Source: Usnea hakonensis (Eukaryota > Ascomycota > Lecanoromycetes > Lecanorales > Parmeliaceae). From it: 64,000 nt of DNA. Position 1 is the first letter of the stretch. Each line of letters begins with the position of its first letter. The DNA lies in NCBI GenBank assembly GCA_013423325.1, contig BLJB01000121.1:79604-143603 (forward strand), in the 5' to 3' direction. A program made the position numbers and the translations under genes. The notes beneath the pieces were generated by a model that did no database searches, was not told the DNA's origin, and saw only the letters and a list, made by a program, of their open reading frames with translations. Of this stretch, positions 10,563-21,225 are shown one piece after another.

Positions 10563-12281
10563 ATGGACGGCGTAAGTATCGCCGCATCAATCATTGGGAT
10601 TGCTACGGCGGGCGTCCAAGTCTCCATCAAGCTCGTCACTCTCGCAACTCAAATCAGCACCGCTTCGGACCGTGTCTCTACAATCGGAAATGATATTTCT
10701 CTTACGTCGAGCGTGCTTCGTCAGTTGGGTGATTTAATGACCGAGAACAATAAGGATCGTGGTATCAGTATTTTGAACCCAGAAGGCCTTGAGAGTACGA
10801 AGACGGCCGCGGCTATGTGCGAGCAGATATTCTCAGAGATTGAAAAGGAGGTCAAGAAAGCAAGTGAGCAGCTACGAAGGTGCGAACCACGTCTAGGTAA
10901 AATGCGAGCGCAAAAAATCGAATTATCGAAGACCGAAAAGGCCAAGTGGCCCTTTTTGCAGCCGAAGATTGATACTTTGAGAACGAATTTGAGAGATGCA
11001 AAGTCAACATTAATGTTGGTGTTAGAAGTGGCGAATTTGGCTTTGAATAAGAGGATGGCCGACGCGTCTGTGCCATCGAGCGATTACCAAGATTTGATCC
11101 GTGCTGTAGTGGCTTTAGTATTAGACCGAGAAGAGCGTGCCAACGTTACAACGCCGAAGGATGCACCTGACGTCGGGATTTCGAACAGGATCCCACCGAG
11201 AGAGACACTATTGAAGTTGTATCAGAATCCAGCATTCCCATCCAGGACAGAGATCGGGCCTACATATGATCCAGAAACTACCAGATCGCTTGAGGACTTC
11301 CCTGGCAAGCGGAAAAGAGATCCGCTGGATGCCACAGCCAGCCCTGGAAACGGTCGACCAAAAGGTCCGAGGCCTGCTGGTATCATGGAGAATCCCCTAG
11401 AAACCTTTCCTGACAGGAATTCGGCTGTAGATGCCATAAACGACCCCCCTCACTCGTCTCTCTCGTCTGGAACTCCTAATAGCTCGGAGCTTAAGCTATT
11501 TCTGCTCAAGCCTATAGTCCGGGACCTATTTGACAGAATCGAGCTTTGCTGGACGGTACAAGATACGTACATGCGGTCCCAGGCAATCCGCGAATATATG
11601 GACAAGGAGGAGAAGGATGTCGTTCCGTCGGTTGTTGAGATGCTGCAGCAGCTGCATGGTTATGAGCATGAAATGGTTGACGCTCAAATGCCCAAGTGTT
11701 CTGGGAGATCCATTCTGTCTTTGAGAAGAAAGACGATCGACATCCGATCTAGAGACATGCTCTTTAAGGCGGTCCCAGGGCTGGAATTCGTGGTTCAGTG
11801 TCATGTTGACAGATCACCATCGCAATTATATGTTCAAGAATCACCATCGCAACCCCAGGAAAGATTGACCCCTTCTGGCCCTTCTGTTTATTTCAAATCT
11901 TCCAAGCGTCAGAGGGCTTCAACCCTAAAACTCTCGATGCCGCAAACAGCTTCGATGGAACTTCATCCCGGTACATCTGCGCCCGCCATGGGATCATCAG
12001 CAGAAGTGGTTGAGAAGAAGCCATCGCCGAAGATTCAGACCGAGAGAATGGGAGATAGGCGGGCTCGCCAGAGCTCAGTAACTTCGTTCCCGGACAGGAT
12101 GACGCCTGAGGTCAGGGCTAAGGATGAGAATGGGATGGATGAGTACCTGGCCCTCCAAAATTCTGCTATCCCCCAGTCAGCCAAAGCTGCCCCCCTCGAC
12201 GAAGAAACCGAAGCCGAAGCCGAAGCCGAAGCCATGGTCAACGGACTCCTGAGACAATATACGACTTTCTTCGATTCATGA
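10563..12281 (+). CDS. lone fungal NLR-type N-terminal domain protein
   Basis: Single-exon frame of 572 aa. Residues 1-170 match the helical N-terminal domain found in front of fungal NACHT and ankyrin proteins (the PigL_N/Fungal_N type): MDGVSIAASIIGIATAGVQ, a long amphipathic helix with TLATQIS, and a late helix ending LMLVLEVANLAL. No NACHT, P-loop, ankyrin or WD domain follows; the rest is Pro/Ser-rich and probably disordered, with one more ordered helical block around 300-410 and an (EA)n run near residue 550. In NLRs this domain is thought to signal or trigger cell death; here it stands alone, which suggests an adaptor, effector or regulator. That is inference. A GTAAGT just after the ATG could act as a donor, but reading through gives the expected domain. 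Confidence 0.75.
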   Translation: MDGVSIAASIIGIATAGVQVSIKLVTLATQISTASDRVSTIGNDISLTSSVLRQLGDLMTENNKDRGISILNPEGLESTKTAAAMCEQIFSEIEKEVKKASEQLRRCEPRLGKMRAQKIELSKTEKAKWPFLQPKIDTLRTNLRDAKSTLMLVLEVANLALNKRMADASVPSSDYQDLIRAVVALVLDREERANVTTPKDAPDVGISNRIPPRETLLKLYQNPAFPSRTEIGPTYDPETTRSLEDFPGKRKRDPLDATASPGNGRPKGPRPAGIMENPLETFPDRNSAVDAINDPPHSSLSSGTPNSSELKLFLLKPIVRDLFDRIELCWTVQDTYMRSQAIREYMDKEEKDVVPSVVEMLQQLHGYEHEMVDAQMPKCSGRSILSLRRKTIDIRSRDMLFKAVPGLEFVVQCHVDRSPSQLYVQESPSQPQERLTPSGPSVYFKSSKRQRASTLKLSMPQTASMELHPGTSAPAMGSSAEVVEKKPSPKIQTERMGDRRARQSSVTSFPDRMTPEVRAKDENGMDEYLALQNSAIPQSAKAAPLDEETEAEAEAEAMVNGLLRQYTTFFDS

Positions 12282-12813
12282 GATGGTGCTGCTCGTTGCA
12301 CGCTGTCATGTGTTGACTTTCGGATCGATAGGCGCGGGACCGGGGATGAAGCTATCTAGTGGGTGGGCTTCTTGATCATGAAGGATGATGGTTCAGGGTT
12401 GATGATTAGAATTGGAAAAGGTTGGAGAGGGTGTTTCAGGGTGCCGCTTGTGGTGACTGCTTGTTTGTTTTGTGGGTGCTGGGAAAGGGTGATGGGGAGC
12501 TAGCTTTCTTTGTATTTGAGAACAGGATTGATTGAGTGTGATGCTGGTGGAGATGATGGGGTAGTTTTTGTTCGTGTTGAATAGAGTTCGGTGGGATTTC
12601 AGGGATAGTGAAATGTTTGCAAGATACATACGGGTCAAGAAAACAAAAGGTATCTCCCCCCAACTCCTAAACCAACACAGCAACGCTGCCGGATAAAAAT
12701 CTTTACACACCCACCCTACCTTCATCATCAATCATCCCCGTCCAATCAGTCCCCCCACCCACCCCCATCATCCATCCATCCATCGACTCCCCAACCCCGC
12801 ACATCTCAACTCC

Positions 12814-15297
12814 CTACTCCTCCACCGCAGCACCACCATCCAAACCCGCATCCTCAGCGCCTTCATCGTCAAGCTCGGCTTTCACTTCCTGATCGACAAA
12901 CGCCTCATAATTCTCCAGATTCTGCTGGATATGCACTTTGAATTTGATAACGTCGTTGAGGATTTTTTCGATTTCGGTGTGCAGTTCTTCGCGGAGGGTG
13001 TTGGCGCGGAGGGTCAGTTGTTCGAATCTAAGAAGGGGGTGTTAGTGTGCTGTGAGTTGTGTTTATATATATATAGACCGTTGGAGGGAGGGAGAGGGGG
13101 GGAGGGGGAAATTGCGTACTCGATGTTGGTGTTCATTTCGCGCTGCTCCATGAGCTGGACGCTTTCGTCGAGGCCGGCGCGCATTTTCGCGAGCTCCTTT
13201 TCCATTTTCTCAATCTGTGCGTCCGAGGCGACTTTTTGAGTCGAGGTGACCTAGATATGCTGGTTAGCTTGCTGGAAGGCTGGCTGCCTGCATGAGAAGG
13301 CAGCGTACTTCTTTGGTCTTCTCGAACTCCTCTTCTGCGGCTCTGACGCGGTGCTCTAGAGCTTCTACTTCGCTTCGCTTGTCGTCGATGGCTTCTTTGA
13401 TGGAGTCTAGCAGCTCGTGGTTCTTCATGTCCGCGTCGATGGCTAATGTTCTTCGTTCATTGATTTCTTTTCTTAGACTGATGAGCTGGCTTTTGATAGA
13501 GCCTCGCAGGTCGAGGTTCAACACATGAGGGGGATGATAGCCGGTGGAGGAGTCTGCCAGCAGACGATCATTATTACCGGCAGCTTGTGAGGCGCCAAGC
13601 TGGGATGATGAGAAGTTGGGGGTAGAGTTGATGTTGAGGTGCAGCTCGAAGTCCTGACCTTTGGCGTTTGCGGCGGTGGCAGGGATCAAGGCGATTTGGT
13701 AACATAGAGAGTTGTACTTCTCGACGGCGCGCTCGAGGTCTTCCAGACTGCGGTTGGCGTCGATTTCCTTTTCGCCTGCTCTTCGCTTGATTTCGCTCAG
13801 TCTGGCTGTCGTCGTCTCGAGACCTTTTTGCAATCTTTCCCGTTCGGTGGTCATGCGGTCGATGTCCTGGATAGTGATGCCTTGCCTGTCCACCGAATCT
13901 TGCAGGTTGGTCTTTTCCTGCTCAGCTTGTCCGAGCTCGGTCTCTGTTCGTTCGATCTCCTCTTGCAGAAATTTGTTCCGTTGCTCGTACTTGTCGACCT
14001 TGGCTTCGACGTTGGTGTTGTAATCTTCAAACTTTCGCTTATCGTCCTCCAAGATCTTGAAATTCTTCTCCAGCTTCGCTAGATCTGGAGCGCCAGCTTC
14101 GGCTTCGGCAATCTGCTGCGTAAGGGCCTCATTTTCTGCCTCAAGTATCTTCATCTCTTCTGCGTACTTCTGGTTGCCTAGCTCAAATTCGGCAGCCATA
14201 GCTTCAACATGAGGGATCAGCATCTTTTCCGCTTCTTCTTCTCCCTCTTCGTCTCCCTCTTCTACTTCCACTTGCAGCCAGTCACGATAAGCTCCACTAA
14301 GAAATCGGAAAATAATTCTATCTCCGCTCACGTCCACACCAGCTTCTGCGCAAGCGTCATCGTACTCGCCAGCTTCATACTTATCCATCATCTGAGCTAG
14401 CTGCATCATCCACTGTAGCATTCCGAGGAACGACGACCAATTCTGGCCGCCCACCGCTGCCCATTGTGACTTTGAGACTTTGTTCTCGAACGGATACCGC
14501 AGCTGCTTTAGGATAGTGGGCCCCTCGAAATCGATACTTTTCATAAATCGATACGCCGGATCTATTCGATGATACAACCATTGAAACATCGCCTCAAAGT
14601 CTTTTTGTGTAGGTGAAGTCATGCTCTTCTGATTCAGCGAGCGTTTCATCTCCAACTCAAAATTGTTCCGAGTAAGGTAGTCGAGTAAGTCTTGCCCCAC
14701 TTTCGTTCTGTAATTGGGATCTCTCCACGGTCGTGAGTCTCCCCGTGCGCTGGCTGGAGCTGGTGCCTGTGTGAAGAATGACTGATGGCCCGCTGGCCCC
14801 GTGGAGGACGGTCGAGAGTATATGCTGCTTCTCCGCTGCAAGCTTTGAGAAGCACTGAAAGACTGCTGGTTCGCTGGCGTCATCGTACCTGGCGCATAGT
14901 TCATTCTGCTTGCAGACGCGCCAGCAAAGATGTTGGAAGAAGAGCTTCGCTGGACCGTCGATGGTCGGTTTGTCTGCGCATCCGCCAAGATGTTGAAGTT
15001 GTTCCCGGACGAGATGCGCTGAAAGTTTGGCTGCTGAGGCCGATTGGGAGCAAGCGACATTCGCGAGGAGGAGACTGAGCGCGCATGGTGGGATGTATGA
15101 GGGACATGGTTCTCTTTGATGTTGGAGATGGAATTGGAGCGTTTCAGTGCGGAGGCGGGTTGGGGAATAGCGGAATTGTAGTTAATACCACCTAACGTCT
15201 GCGAGATAGAACTTTAGTATGGTTGTTGAACAATGAAGACCCGAATATTTACCTCTCGAGGCCGGCGCACGCTGAAGAGCCCCGTATCTTGTGACAT
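12814..15297 (-). CDS. NDC80: kinetochore protein Ndc80 (HEC1)
   Basis: Four exons (15297-15253, 15198-13309, 13250-13120, 13027-12814) total 2280 nt, 759 aa. The first exon encodes the typical fungal start MSQDTGLFSVRRPRE and splices to TLGG. The basic Ser-rich tail (1-165) is followed by the calponin-homology microtubule-binding head, seen as WRDPNYRTKVGQDLLDYL and the FEAMFQWLYHRIDP block (about 170-300), then a long coiled coil (about 340-710) broken by a non-helical loop, and an acidic C-terminus. Ndc80 with Nuf2, Spc24 and Spc25 couples kinetochores to spindle microtubules. The length is slightly above the fungal norm. Head to head with PEX14; about 400 bp lie between starts. Confidence 0.97.
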
Positions 15298-15700
15298 TTT
15301 TTTGTAGCTAGGGAAAGAGAATCAGGTCTACTGAACGCGCAGCATGAAGCTCGCGACAAGATATTAGTGCAAGCAAGGTTGATATTGAGAAATAGCAACG
15401 GCGATGTATGCTAAGGCGATGTTGATGGTTTGTTTACTTTTCACATGCTAGTGTGCCAAGATTTGCTGGCGCTGCCGCGCGCGGGCCGAGGTACAGATTT
15501 CCCCGACCACCTTTTCACCCATCTTTTCAGGTAGAATCGCTTCCACAGCTTCCAGATTTTATTTTTGGGTATAAACAGTCAAGACTTCCATCGACATCGA
15601 CAAGTATAGTCATGAATTCTTCAATCGACCCGTAGGAATTGGTCTGATCGCTAGAACGGAGCTGTATGCTTGGCGCAGACCTCGGCGCAGCGAATCAGAA

Positions 15701-16974
15701 ATGGTGCGAGAAGATCTAGTATCGTCTGCTGTAAGATTTCCTCCCACGGCGGACAATCGAATTGCAGCTCATCAAGTCTTAGGTTTCCTGTATGAAATTT
15801 AATCTATTGCCACCGTGCCGTGCAACTAAACCGTATTAGTTCTCCAAGACCCATCTGTCGCTTCTTCGCCTTTGGACAAAAGAATCGCATTCCTACAATC
15901 CAAAAATCTCACTCAAGAAGAAATCGACGTTGCTCTGACAAGAGTTGGAGATGGACCACAAACAGAGGGTGCCGTGGCACCACCTCCGCCGAGCCAGTAC
16001 CCCTATCAAGGGCAGCAGATGACGAGGACATCTCCAGGGTATGGATATGGGTATGGACCTTATCAAGGTGGACCGTGGATACAAGCACCGCCAGAGTGAG
16101 CTTGAAAGAATCTTAGACGAGATAGCACGCGGACTGACGAAGTACAGACCGCCTCAGCGAGACTGGAGAGACTGGTTTATAATGGCAACGGTCACCAGCG
16201 GAGTCGGGTATGGTCTCTATACTGTTGCAAAGGTACTTGAATATTGTCTTAGGACATGAGGTCTCCCTGACAGCTATACAGCGCTACGTCTTCCCTCTAA
16301 TTTCACCTCCAACCCCACCACAACTCGAGGCCGACAAAGCTTCCATTGATGAGTCATTCAACCGCGCCTTTGCCCTGATTGAACAACTCACGACAGATAC
16401 CGCCGCCATCAAAGATTCTGAAATCGAGCGAACAGAGAAATTAGATACGACTCTGAAGGATGTTGGTACTGTGATCGATGATCTGAAGGCTGCCAATACG
16501 AGACGAGAATCCGAGAGTAGGATATTAGCTGATCAAGTGAACAGCTTTAAAGACATGATACCAAAGGCATTGGAAGGATGGAAGGCTGGCGGAGACGCCA
16601 AGCTAGAAGAGCTAGGCCAGGAAGTGCAGAGCTTAAAGAAGCTCTTGGAGAACAGGGTTGGCAGGCCTAGTGGCGCACCAATACCAACAGGCAGAGGACA
16701 CCCGAACGGTAGTGAAAAGTCAAAAGATAATGTTTCAGCTTTCAATCCAGCAAATAGTGGAGCGACAACTCCTAATACCGAGTATGCCATTCCCTCCATG
16801 GCTCCGGCACCAGGGGTAACAGTTCCGAAGAGGGAGTCTACCCCATTGAGAGGATTCGAGAGGAGCGATCGCCGAGCGATCCCTGCATGGCAAATGGCTG
16901 CCGCGGCCGAAAAGACTGACACCGGCGGCTCAACTGGGAATGCAGAAGCAAGTACATCGGAAGCTGGAGCATAG
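15701..16974 (+). CDS. PEX14: peroxisomal docking protein Pex14, with a 7-nt microexon
   Basis: Five exons (15701-15730, 15783-15789, 15840-16095, 16148-16232, 16282-16974) sum to 1071 nt, 356 aa. The N-terminal domain MVREDLVSSAVSFLQDPSV binds Pex5/Pex19 WxxxF motifs; its V-S-F comes only from the 7-nt exon GTTTCCT, flanked by TTAG and GTATGA. Joining exons 1 and 3 directly shifts the frame. Next come a Pro/Tyr-rich linker, one hydrophobic segment WFIMATVTSGVGYGLY (~107-122), a coiled coil (~140-230) and a disordered tail. It docks import receptors at the peroxisome membrane. An alternative start at 15612, with an exon 15612-15631 spliced to 15679, is also in frame and would add 14 residues. 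Divergent from NDC80. Confidence 0.93.
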
Positions 16975-17524
16975 ACAGGAGGAATTCGCAATCCGAATGG
17001 ACCTCTTTACCTCCAGTCACCGGTCCCAAGCCGTTACTGCGTTACAAACCACGGCCTCTAGAACTGTGCAAGTAACAGAGACCACGAGTCGGACTGTGGA
17101 CGCAAAAAGAACTGAATGGAGGCCAGCACATGAGTGGTGCCCGGGACCAGACTGGCGTCCTATGATATGACACGGAGACAGTCATCCCGTCTGTGCTACT
17201 ACTAAGCCCTTGAGGTGTGAAAGAACACATAAAGCACGAACACATATATCCATTGATCAAAGTCGATGTATCATGGCTCAGTCTCCAATCTGCCTGTACA
17301 GCTCTATATTCCGTCCATTAGCGTTCCCACATCCGACGAACTCTCTCTGAGTCTGCACATCCACCACATCCAGGCACAGCTCTAATACCTCTTTTGTCAA
17401 AGCATGCTCGCAATTTTCCATATGGCAATAGTTGCTCACGTAAACATGCAACAATATCCCCTTTAGAACGGCGCTGTTCTTTTTTCCGCCATTGAAACGC
17501 GCAATGGAAAGGTGAAATTTCTTC
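16975..17524. other. downstream of PEX14, no supported gene
   Basis: A minus frame at 17529-17278 (83 codons) has fair amino-acid balance but no recognisable motif; it abuts the WD40 relic and may be part of the same decayed gene. Nothing else is seen. Confidence 0.35.
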
Positions 17525-17660
17525 GACACAGTGTTGTCCTAACTTGAAGAGGCTAAAATCTGGCCGTCAGACGAGTAGACGACCGCTCTGACCGAAACTG
17601 CGCTCTCCCTCCAACCCTAGGATATGTTTGTTCCATCGCTCCAGTTCGGTTGGAGATGTT
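17525..17660 (-). pseudogene. relic of a WD40 repeat (NLR/WD-type gene fragment)
   Basis: Read on the minus strand, 17660-17620 gives TGAMEQT, and after a frame change 17596-17526 gives SVRAVVYSSDGQILASSS, a stop, then DNTV. This is the canonical fungal WD40 unit (TGA-x-x-QT-LEGH, V-x-x-V-x-FS-DG-LAS-S-D-TV). The in-frame TAG and the frameshifts around LEG show decay. Only about one repeat is legible, so the parent gene (HNWD-like, or a plain WD protein) cannot be named. No intact neighbour carries WD repeats. Confidence 0.55.
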
Positions 17661-18612
17661 TGAGATTGCGGCCTCAACACGGGCTCCAATGTTCCAACCT
17701 CTGGAACATGGGGTCCCGGGGCTTCAGCGTCTCATTCTGGACATGGTGAAAACTTGGTATCGCGCTGGCTAGATTGATCGCCGTCACCTAAGATCACGTG
17801 ATTCCATTAGTATGTCTGGATCACTAGCGCTCTTACTTTTCATCAGGCCGTCACTACCTTGACGATGACGATCTCTACCTCTGACCTTAATATGAAGGAG
17901 AACAAAAGTTGACATGGAGGCTGAGTATATGAAAATCAACAACGCTATGTATAGTTGCAATGCATTTTGAAACTTGAGTTCTCTGTTTTTGTATGCCGAA
18001 GCGGGTACATCTAATAAGGCCCGAGTTGCTTTTTATAGATCGGTGCTATCTACTGATATTCGCGAGGGTGTTGTCCTCATGTCCCTGGGCTTTTGATCAG
18101 CGGTCAGCACTAATGCGGGCCCTCGTCAGTATGCATGAGATACTAGGCCGCTTATCTATAGCTTTATTAATTCCTTCAAGGACTTTGGCTTTTTACTTTT
18201 CAGATCAATTACTTTTCAGATCAACTACTTTTTAGATCAACTACTTTCAGATCCCTATTTTCGGCCTCCTGGCATCTAAGCATGGACTTTATATGGAAAG
18301 CTTTAGTGCTTGCTTGTTTTCTCTTACGATTGTGCGTCGGTCAGACGATACTGAACCACACTCAAACAACACTAACTACTATTAAGATATCAAGCTGCAC
18401 GTATTCACCGTCTTGAATCATAAATATCTTCTGCTAACCGACGCAGCGGCATGCAATTTCTGTTATTTGGATCTAGCTGGTTCTTCAGGGAATTCTGTGG
18501 GACCTGGTCGGTAAGTTCGAGCTTCGAATCTCAAGTCTCCCTCCGCTCTATCTGCTAGTTGTTATGATGCCATTTGAGCCCTTTGATCGCGCAACATTAC
18601 CAACCCAAGGAA
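17661..18612. other. intergenic, with a short tandem repeat
   Basis: No gene supported. At about 18190-18252 a ~16-bp unit (ACTTTTCAGATCAA) is repeated about four times with small changes. The rest is unique sequence. Confidence 0.45.
18190..18252 (+). repeat. short tandem repeat, ~16-bp unit
   Basis: Units TACTTTTCAGATCAA, TACTTTTCAGATCAA, TACTTTTTAGATCAA and TACTTTCAGATCC follow each other directly. Each contains a GATC core. No known function. Confidence 0.7.
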
Positions 18613-19356
18613 ATGACGCGCATAAACAGATTTCCCCCTATTATTGGTGTGTACTTCATCGTTACAGCATACTCTGTCAGCTCAGCTTTTACCACGGATG
18701 GAGATTGTGTCACAATAACTGGGACTCCTGTCACGTTGTCGACCCCATTCAGTGTTGTGGCTGCCCCTGAACCTTCCGCCACGGATCCTGAGTGGTTTGG
18801 ATCGATTGTTGAGTCAAAGTTTGCCACTTGGCTACCAGCTGCTCCAACATGTTCGGTGTCACCTCCATGTACTGGTGCTTATTGCGACTCCTCTGCCGAT
18901 GCAGAGACCGGAGCGGTGAGTATCTCTCTCAATTACGATTTTGACGGCCGACTCTAAATTCGATCTTGGTAGAGCAGATTTCTCATTGTAGGCGTATTCC
19001 TTGCCGTCGCCGGTATCTTCACGTTTGTCTGCTACGTAGGTCCAAAGCTCGTTCATCTCGTTACAGCAGCGAAGGACAAGAAGAGTAGGACACAGTCGGA
19101 GCATATGCACAAGCCTACGCCATTTCTTCAGCAAAAACCCGAGCTAGATGCTGAAACGAAATGGGAAAACGAGTTAGAAGCCCAGGATCAAATTTACGAG
19201 CTGGGATCCAGAGAACGGTATGAGATAAAGGGCGATGGAGCGAGAGCCGAGATGACGGGAACTAACACAGAGAATGGGCCATTGCCTTCTCTAATAGAAA
19301 GACACGAGCTGAGAGGCGAAGAACATTCCAAAGAACTTGAAGGGCATGGTATTTAG
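18613..19356 (+). CDS. small secreted/single-pass membrane protein
   Basis: Two exons, 18613-18915 and 18973-19356 (57-nt intron, GTGAGT donor, GTAG acceptor), 228 aa. A signal peptide is visible (PIIGVYFIVTAYSVSSA). The ectodomain of ~75 residues has five cysteines (CVTITGTP, TCSVSPPCTGAYC). The second exon starts with one TM helix (FLIVGVFLAVAGIFTFVCYV), followed by a ~100-residue hydrophilic cytosolic tail rich in Glu. The layout resembles fungal type I surface proteins of unknown role. An upstream in-frame ATG at 18574 would bury the signal peptide, so I prefer 18613. Confidence 0.65.
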
Positions 19357-21225
19357 AACAGCTGACAGTGTTGACCCAGGAGGAAAAACGAAATCGATGC
19401 CTTAGAGCAAGTCCTGCGATCTTTCAGTTAGTGAAATGATCCGAGACTTAAAAAACCTATCTGATTCTGAGAGTGGCCGACTGCGGTTGGGGTTGAGGAA
19501 GGGTCATACTTGCATACGCAGAGAGAAACTGGATCGGAACGATTGGCAGCGACGCCCTTGACTTGAAGTGTTGAAATACTATACTCCACTCAAATTACTG
19601 TGCCTGGGACGAAATTTTCCCGGGAAACATCGAGAAATCACAGCCTGCTATCTCAAATTGATATCCCTATCTTTCGTAAGCGCTGAATAGCATTTTCGTT
19701 CCCTCTCACTCTCTCTTATTAAATGACTAAGACGCTTATTTCACAAAAGACCAATATAACCAACATGCAACTCTCCAATCCCTCTTCATATCGTCCCTCT
19801 CCATAACCCTCTACACAGGCCCATCCGCTCCCCTTACATCCCCCCCCCTCCCCCCGGCCCTGAAATCTCCAACAATAATCAATACCTGCCGTCGCTCAAG
19901 ATCGCCCCGCCGCCTCCTCAAGCCAGAGGAAAGCGGGTGCTGTTCGAAATCGCTCGTTTTGACGCGCAAACGCTTTAGTGTAAGATGACACTTACTTGCG
20001 TCTTGTGCGCTATAGTACTTGGTTTCCTTGTCGGTCGCAGTGCTTATGAGATGAGGAGCATTCGGGAGGAGAGGGGCGGGGTTGGCAGATGGTGTGCTAT
20101 TAATAATGGGGATGCACTGAGTTCGGCGATAGTGGAGGCTGTGAGGTGGTTAAAAATGTGAACGTCAAGGCTTAGAGGAGGTTTGAGTCTGATGATAGGC
20201 TAATGGCAATTAAGCCTGCGCTCGCATATACATTTCACAGTAGCATGTTGCAGCAGGGCTAAAAGATAGCTTAGACTAGTAATATTAAATACTATAGCGA
20301 TAGGGATAAAAATTAAAGAAATTTATCTTAGAGGGTATCCCAACCAATAGCCCCCAAGCCACGGTCCACAGCCCCCGACCTGCCATGTTTTCTCTACGCA
20401 AACCTGCACAAAAACCGCCGAAATGTGTTCCTGGGCCATTAAATGACATAAGCGAGCGGTATTCTTTACATAAAAGCGTGAGGGGGTGCTGGACGCTCAA
20501 TTGGCCCTCTTGACCTCCTATCTTTCTTCGGAAAGGTAATGCAACTGTTTGAAAAATAGCACCACCACTTCGATGTAGGGACAATTTATACTCGTATTCG
20601 CCTTTTTTCAATTACTTTTCTACGAAGAAGCAGCGCTTCAGAACTTGCATTAATCCATGTTGAAGAGGGAATGGTGATACCAGCAATGCATTCTGATGGG
20701 CTTGCGGACGGGTTAGGAATTGCGTCGCCGTTAATTAAATGTAGAGCATTTGATATGGTAGTACAGATGTGCGTTACCAACTTTGACTTGTCGTAAGGTC
20801 TTTAAAGCTTCATACTCCTTGCGATGTCGATTCTGCCAATTCACACTCCCCAATATCAAACACAGAGATCCCCCGAAGACTAGAAAAATGGCTCTGCCGG
20901 CCACCGGTGAGGTTAGATTCTGGGGTCATGTGATAGGTAGCTCTCTAGCTGCATTTATTCATGAGGCAGTATATGATTTCCTATGATTAGTACGGAAGTC
21001 TTCTTTCCCTTACCTGTCATCGCCGGTCGCTTGGGCTCTCGCCCCTCTCAGAAATCTATCATACTGCGAGATGGAGAGCATAGACAGGAATTGGAAGTGG
21101 CTCGATATCGATCAGGATGGAAGTGAGCATCGTACAAGTTGATAATCGAGAAAAGCGCTGATGCTGCAAGGGCGCGGGTGCCGTGAGAGAAAGAAACTTT
21201 GTTGCCAGATTTGTAGTGCTAAAGT
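19357..21225. other. long intergenic region, no supported gene
   Basis: About 1.9 kb with several short frames on both strands (for example 19985-20161 plus, 58 aa with a hydrophobic start; 20611-20285 minus) but no domain, splice pattern or neighbour logic. It is moderately AT-rich. It may hold decayed material I cannot identify. Confidence 0.45.

Noticed and set aside
17278..17529. 83-codon minus frame beside the WD40 relic
   Set aside because: No family match and disrupted context; at best part of the same decayed gene, so not called as a gene.
19985..20161. 58-aa plus frame with a hydrophobic start
   Set aside because: Could be a tiny secreted peptide but is within chance expectation; no promoter or homology evidence.
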